From contig NZ_CABVQK010000003.1 of assembly GCF_902499335.1 (NCBI RefSeq), forward strand, positions 248,001 to 312,000: a stretch of 64,000 nt of DNA, given 5' to 3'. Positions 61,741-64,000 of the stretch are shown here, piece by piece. Within the stretch, counting starts at the first letter, position 1, and every line of letters starts with the position of its first letter. Made by a program: the position numbers and the translations under genes. The stretch is from Burkholderia lata (GTDB taxonomy: Bacteria; Pseudomonadota; Gammaproteobacteria; Burkholderiales; Burkholderiaceae). The notes below the pieces were generated by a model that ran no database searches, was not told the origin of the DNA, and was given only the letters and a program-made list of their open reading frames with translations.

Positions 61741-62054
61741 CGCGGCCCCCGGGGCGCCGTCAATGCGCCGGCGTATCGGAGCGCGACGGCGCGCGCGAAC
61801 AGCAGCCCGAGCGCGCCCGCCACGACGGCGGCGGCGCCGAGCCGGGCCAGCGCCACCAGCACGGCGACCGCGATGGCGATGCGCGCGCCTTGCAGGCCGA
61901 GCGCGCACGCCACGCGGCCGGCCGCGAACAGGCGGCCGTTCCATGCGAGCGAACCGAAGTGCCATGCGCCGAGCGCAAGGCCGACGACCACGCCGAGCGT
62001 CGCGGCGGCCAGGTTGGCGACAGCTGGCGGCGCCAGCCACGCATCAATCGTCAT
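61737..62054 (-). CDS. atpR: N-type ATPase accessory membrane protein AtpR
   Basis: 105 residues from ATG 62054; ATG 62075 is possible. It has three hydrophobic helices (about 10-32, 45-65, 70-95) with conserved-looking charged residues inside them (for example WNGRLFAAGR). Position between atpQ and atpB and size fit AtpR, which is thought to help c-ring assembly. Recognised by context rather than a strong motif. Confidence 0.8.
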   Translation of the reverse strand: MTIDAWLAPPAVANLAAATLGVVVGLALGAWHFGSLAWNGRLFAAGRVACALGLQGARIAIAVAVLVALARLGAAAVVAGALGLLFARAVALRYAGALTAPRGPR

Positions 62055-62360
62055 GGTTGTGTCCTTGTTGGCCATGCATCCATTTCCACGCGAACCAGAA
62101 TCCGGCGGCCGCGCCGATCATGACGAGCGGCGCGGAGAAGAACACGCGCGTCGCAGCCAGCCGGTCCAGCCAGCGCCCCAGCGCCAGCCCGGCGAGCGTC
62201 GGCGCGAGGATCGCCCAGCCGAGCACGCCGATCTGCGCCAGCCGCGTGCCCAGCGACGGTTCGGGATCGCGCGCGCCGCGCGCCGCGCGTTCGGCGGCAT
62301 GCCGCGCGGCCTGCTCGACCCGATCGGGCCGGTCGCGCGGATCCGGCGGCGGCCGCCCGC

Positions 62361-62364
<4 letters not shown>
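62044..62364 (-). CDS. atpQ: N-type ATPase accessory protein AtpQ (AtpI-like)
   Basis: 106 residues from ATG 62364, overlapping the atpC stop. A charged N-terminus (DPRDRPDRVEQAARHAAERA) precedes two membrane helices (about 45-65 and 75-95) and a His-rich tail. The GRWLDRL and GAAAGFWFAWKWM motifs resemble AtpI/AtpQ assembly proteins. Confidence 0.82.

Positions 62365-64000
<1,636 letters not shown>

Overview
The window is GC-rich DNA with long reading frames, very high third-position GC and gene content typical of the Burkholderia cepacia complex (betaproteobacteria). About 12-57 kb carries the gene set I recall for the low-oxygen-activated (lxa) locus of Burkholderia cenocepacia: many universal stress proteins (USPs), BON-domain proteins, Hsp20, CbpA/CbpM, a class II ribonucleotide reductase, phosphoketolase, nitroreductases, zinc alcohol dehydrogenases and two FNR-type regulators. 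No rRNA, tRNA, CRISPR array, insertion sequence or phage was seen.

Layout. (1) 1-9.1 kb: a partial molybdenum hydroxylase large subunit on the minus strand. It is followed by a plus-strand pair made of a large unrecognised protein with a faint LodA-like C-terminus and a LodB/halogenase-like flavoprotein. Next come two nearly identical 86-residue double-glycine-leader peptides in a tandem duplication, a GMC oxidoreductase and a small hypothetical. (2) 9.5-17 kb: an FtsH-type protease, a BON protein and a four-gene MacAB-TolC-like tripartite exporter. (3) 17-57.6 kb: the low-oxygen island proper. It consists of short, often divergent operons for stress proteins, redox enzymes, small cytochromes c, transporters, chaperones, oleate hydratase, B12-dependent ribonucleotide reductase, phosphoketolase and an HPF-like ribosome factor. 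(4) 57.7-64 kb: an N-type F1Fo ATPase operon on the minus strand in the order D-C-Q-R-B-E-F-A-G, with atpD running off the window.

Unifying feature. Twenty-nine FNR/Anr-type 14-bp palindromes (TTGA-N6-TCAA, 23 exact and 6 with one mismatch) lie between 12.2 and 57.6 kb. Almost all sit 60-220 bp upstream of a start codon. I saw none in the first 12 kb or in the ATPase operon. The island also encodes two FNR-like regulators that keep the Fe-S cysteines (C-x2-C-x5-C plus a distal Cys). The picture is an oxygen-responsive regulon that carries its own sensors. Its genes combine oxygen-independent DNA-precursor synthesis, substrate-level energy (phosphoketolase), protein and ribosome maintenance, and ion-gradient management.

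Less expected items are the LodA/LodB-like pair beside duplicated double-glycine peptides, a response regulator lacking its phospho-acceptor Asp, gene relics (a zinc alcohol dehydrogenase tail and a USP tail), a short ORF overlapping the phaB start, and many internal paralogue pairs.
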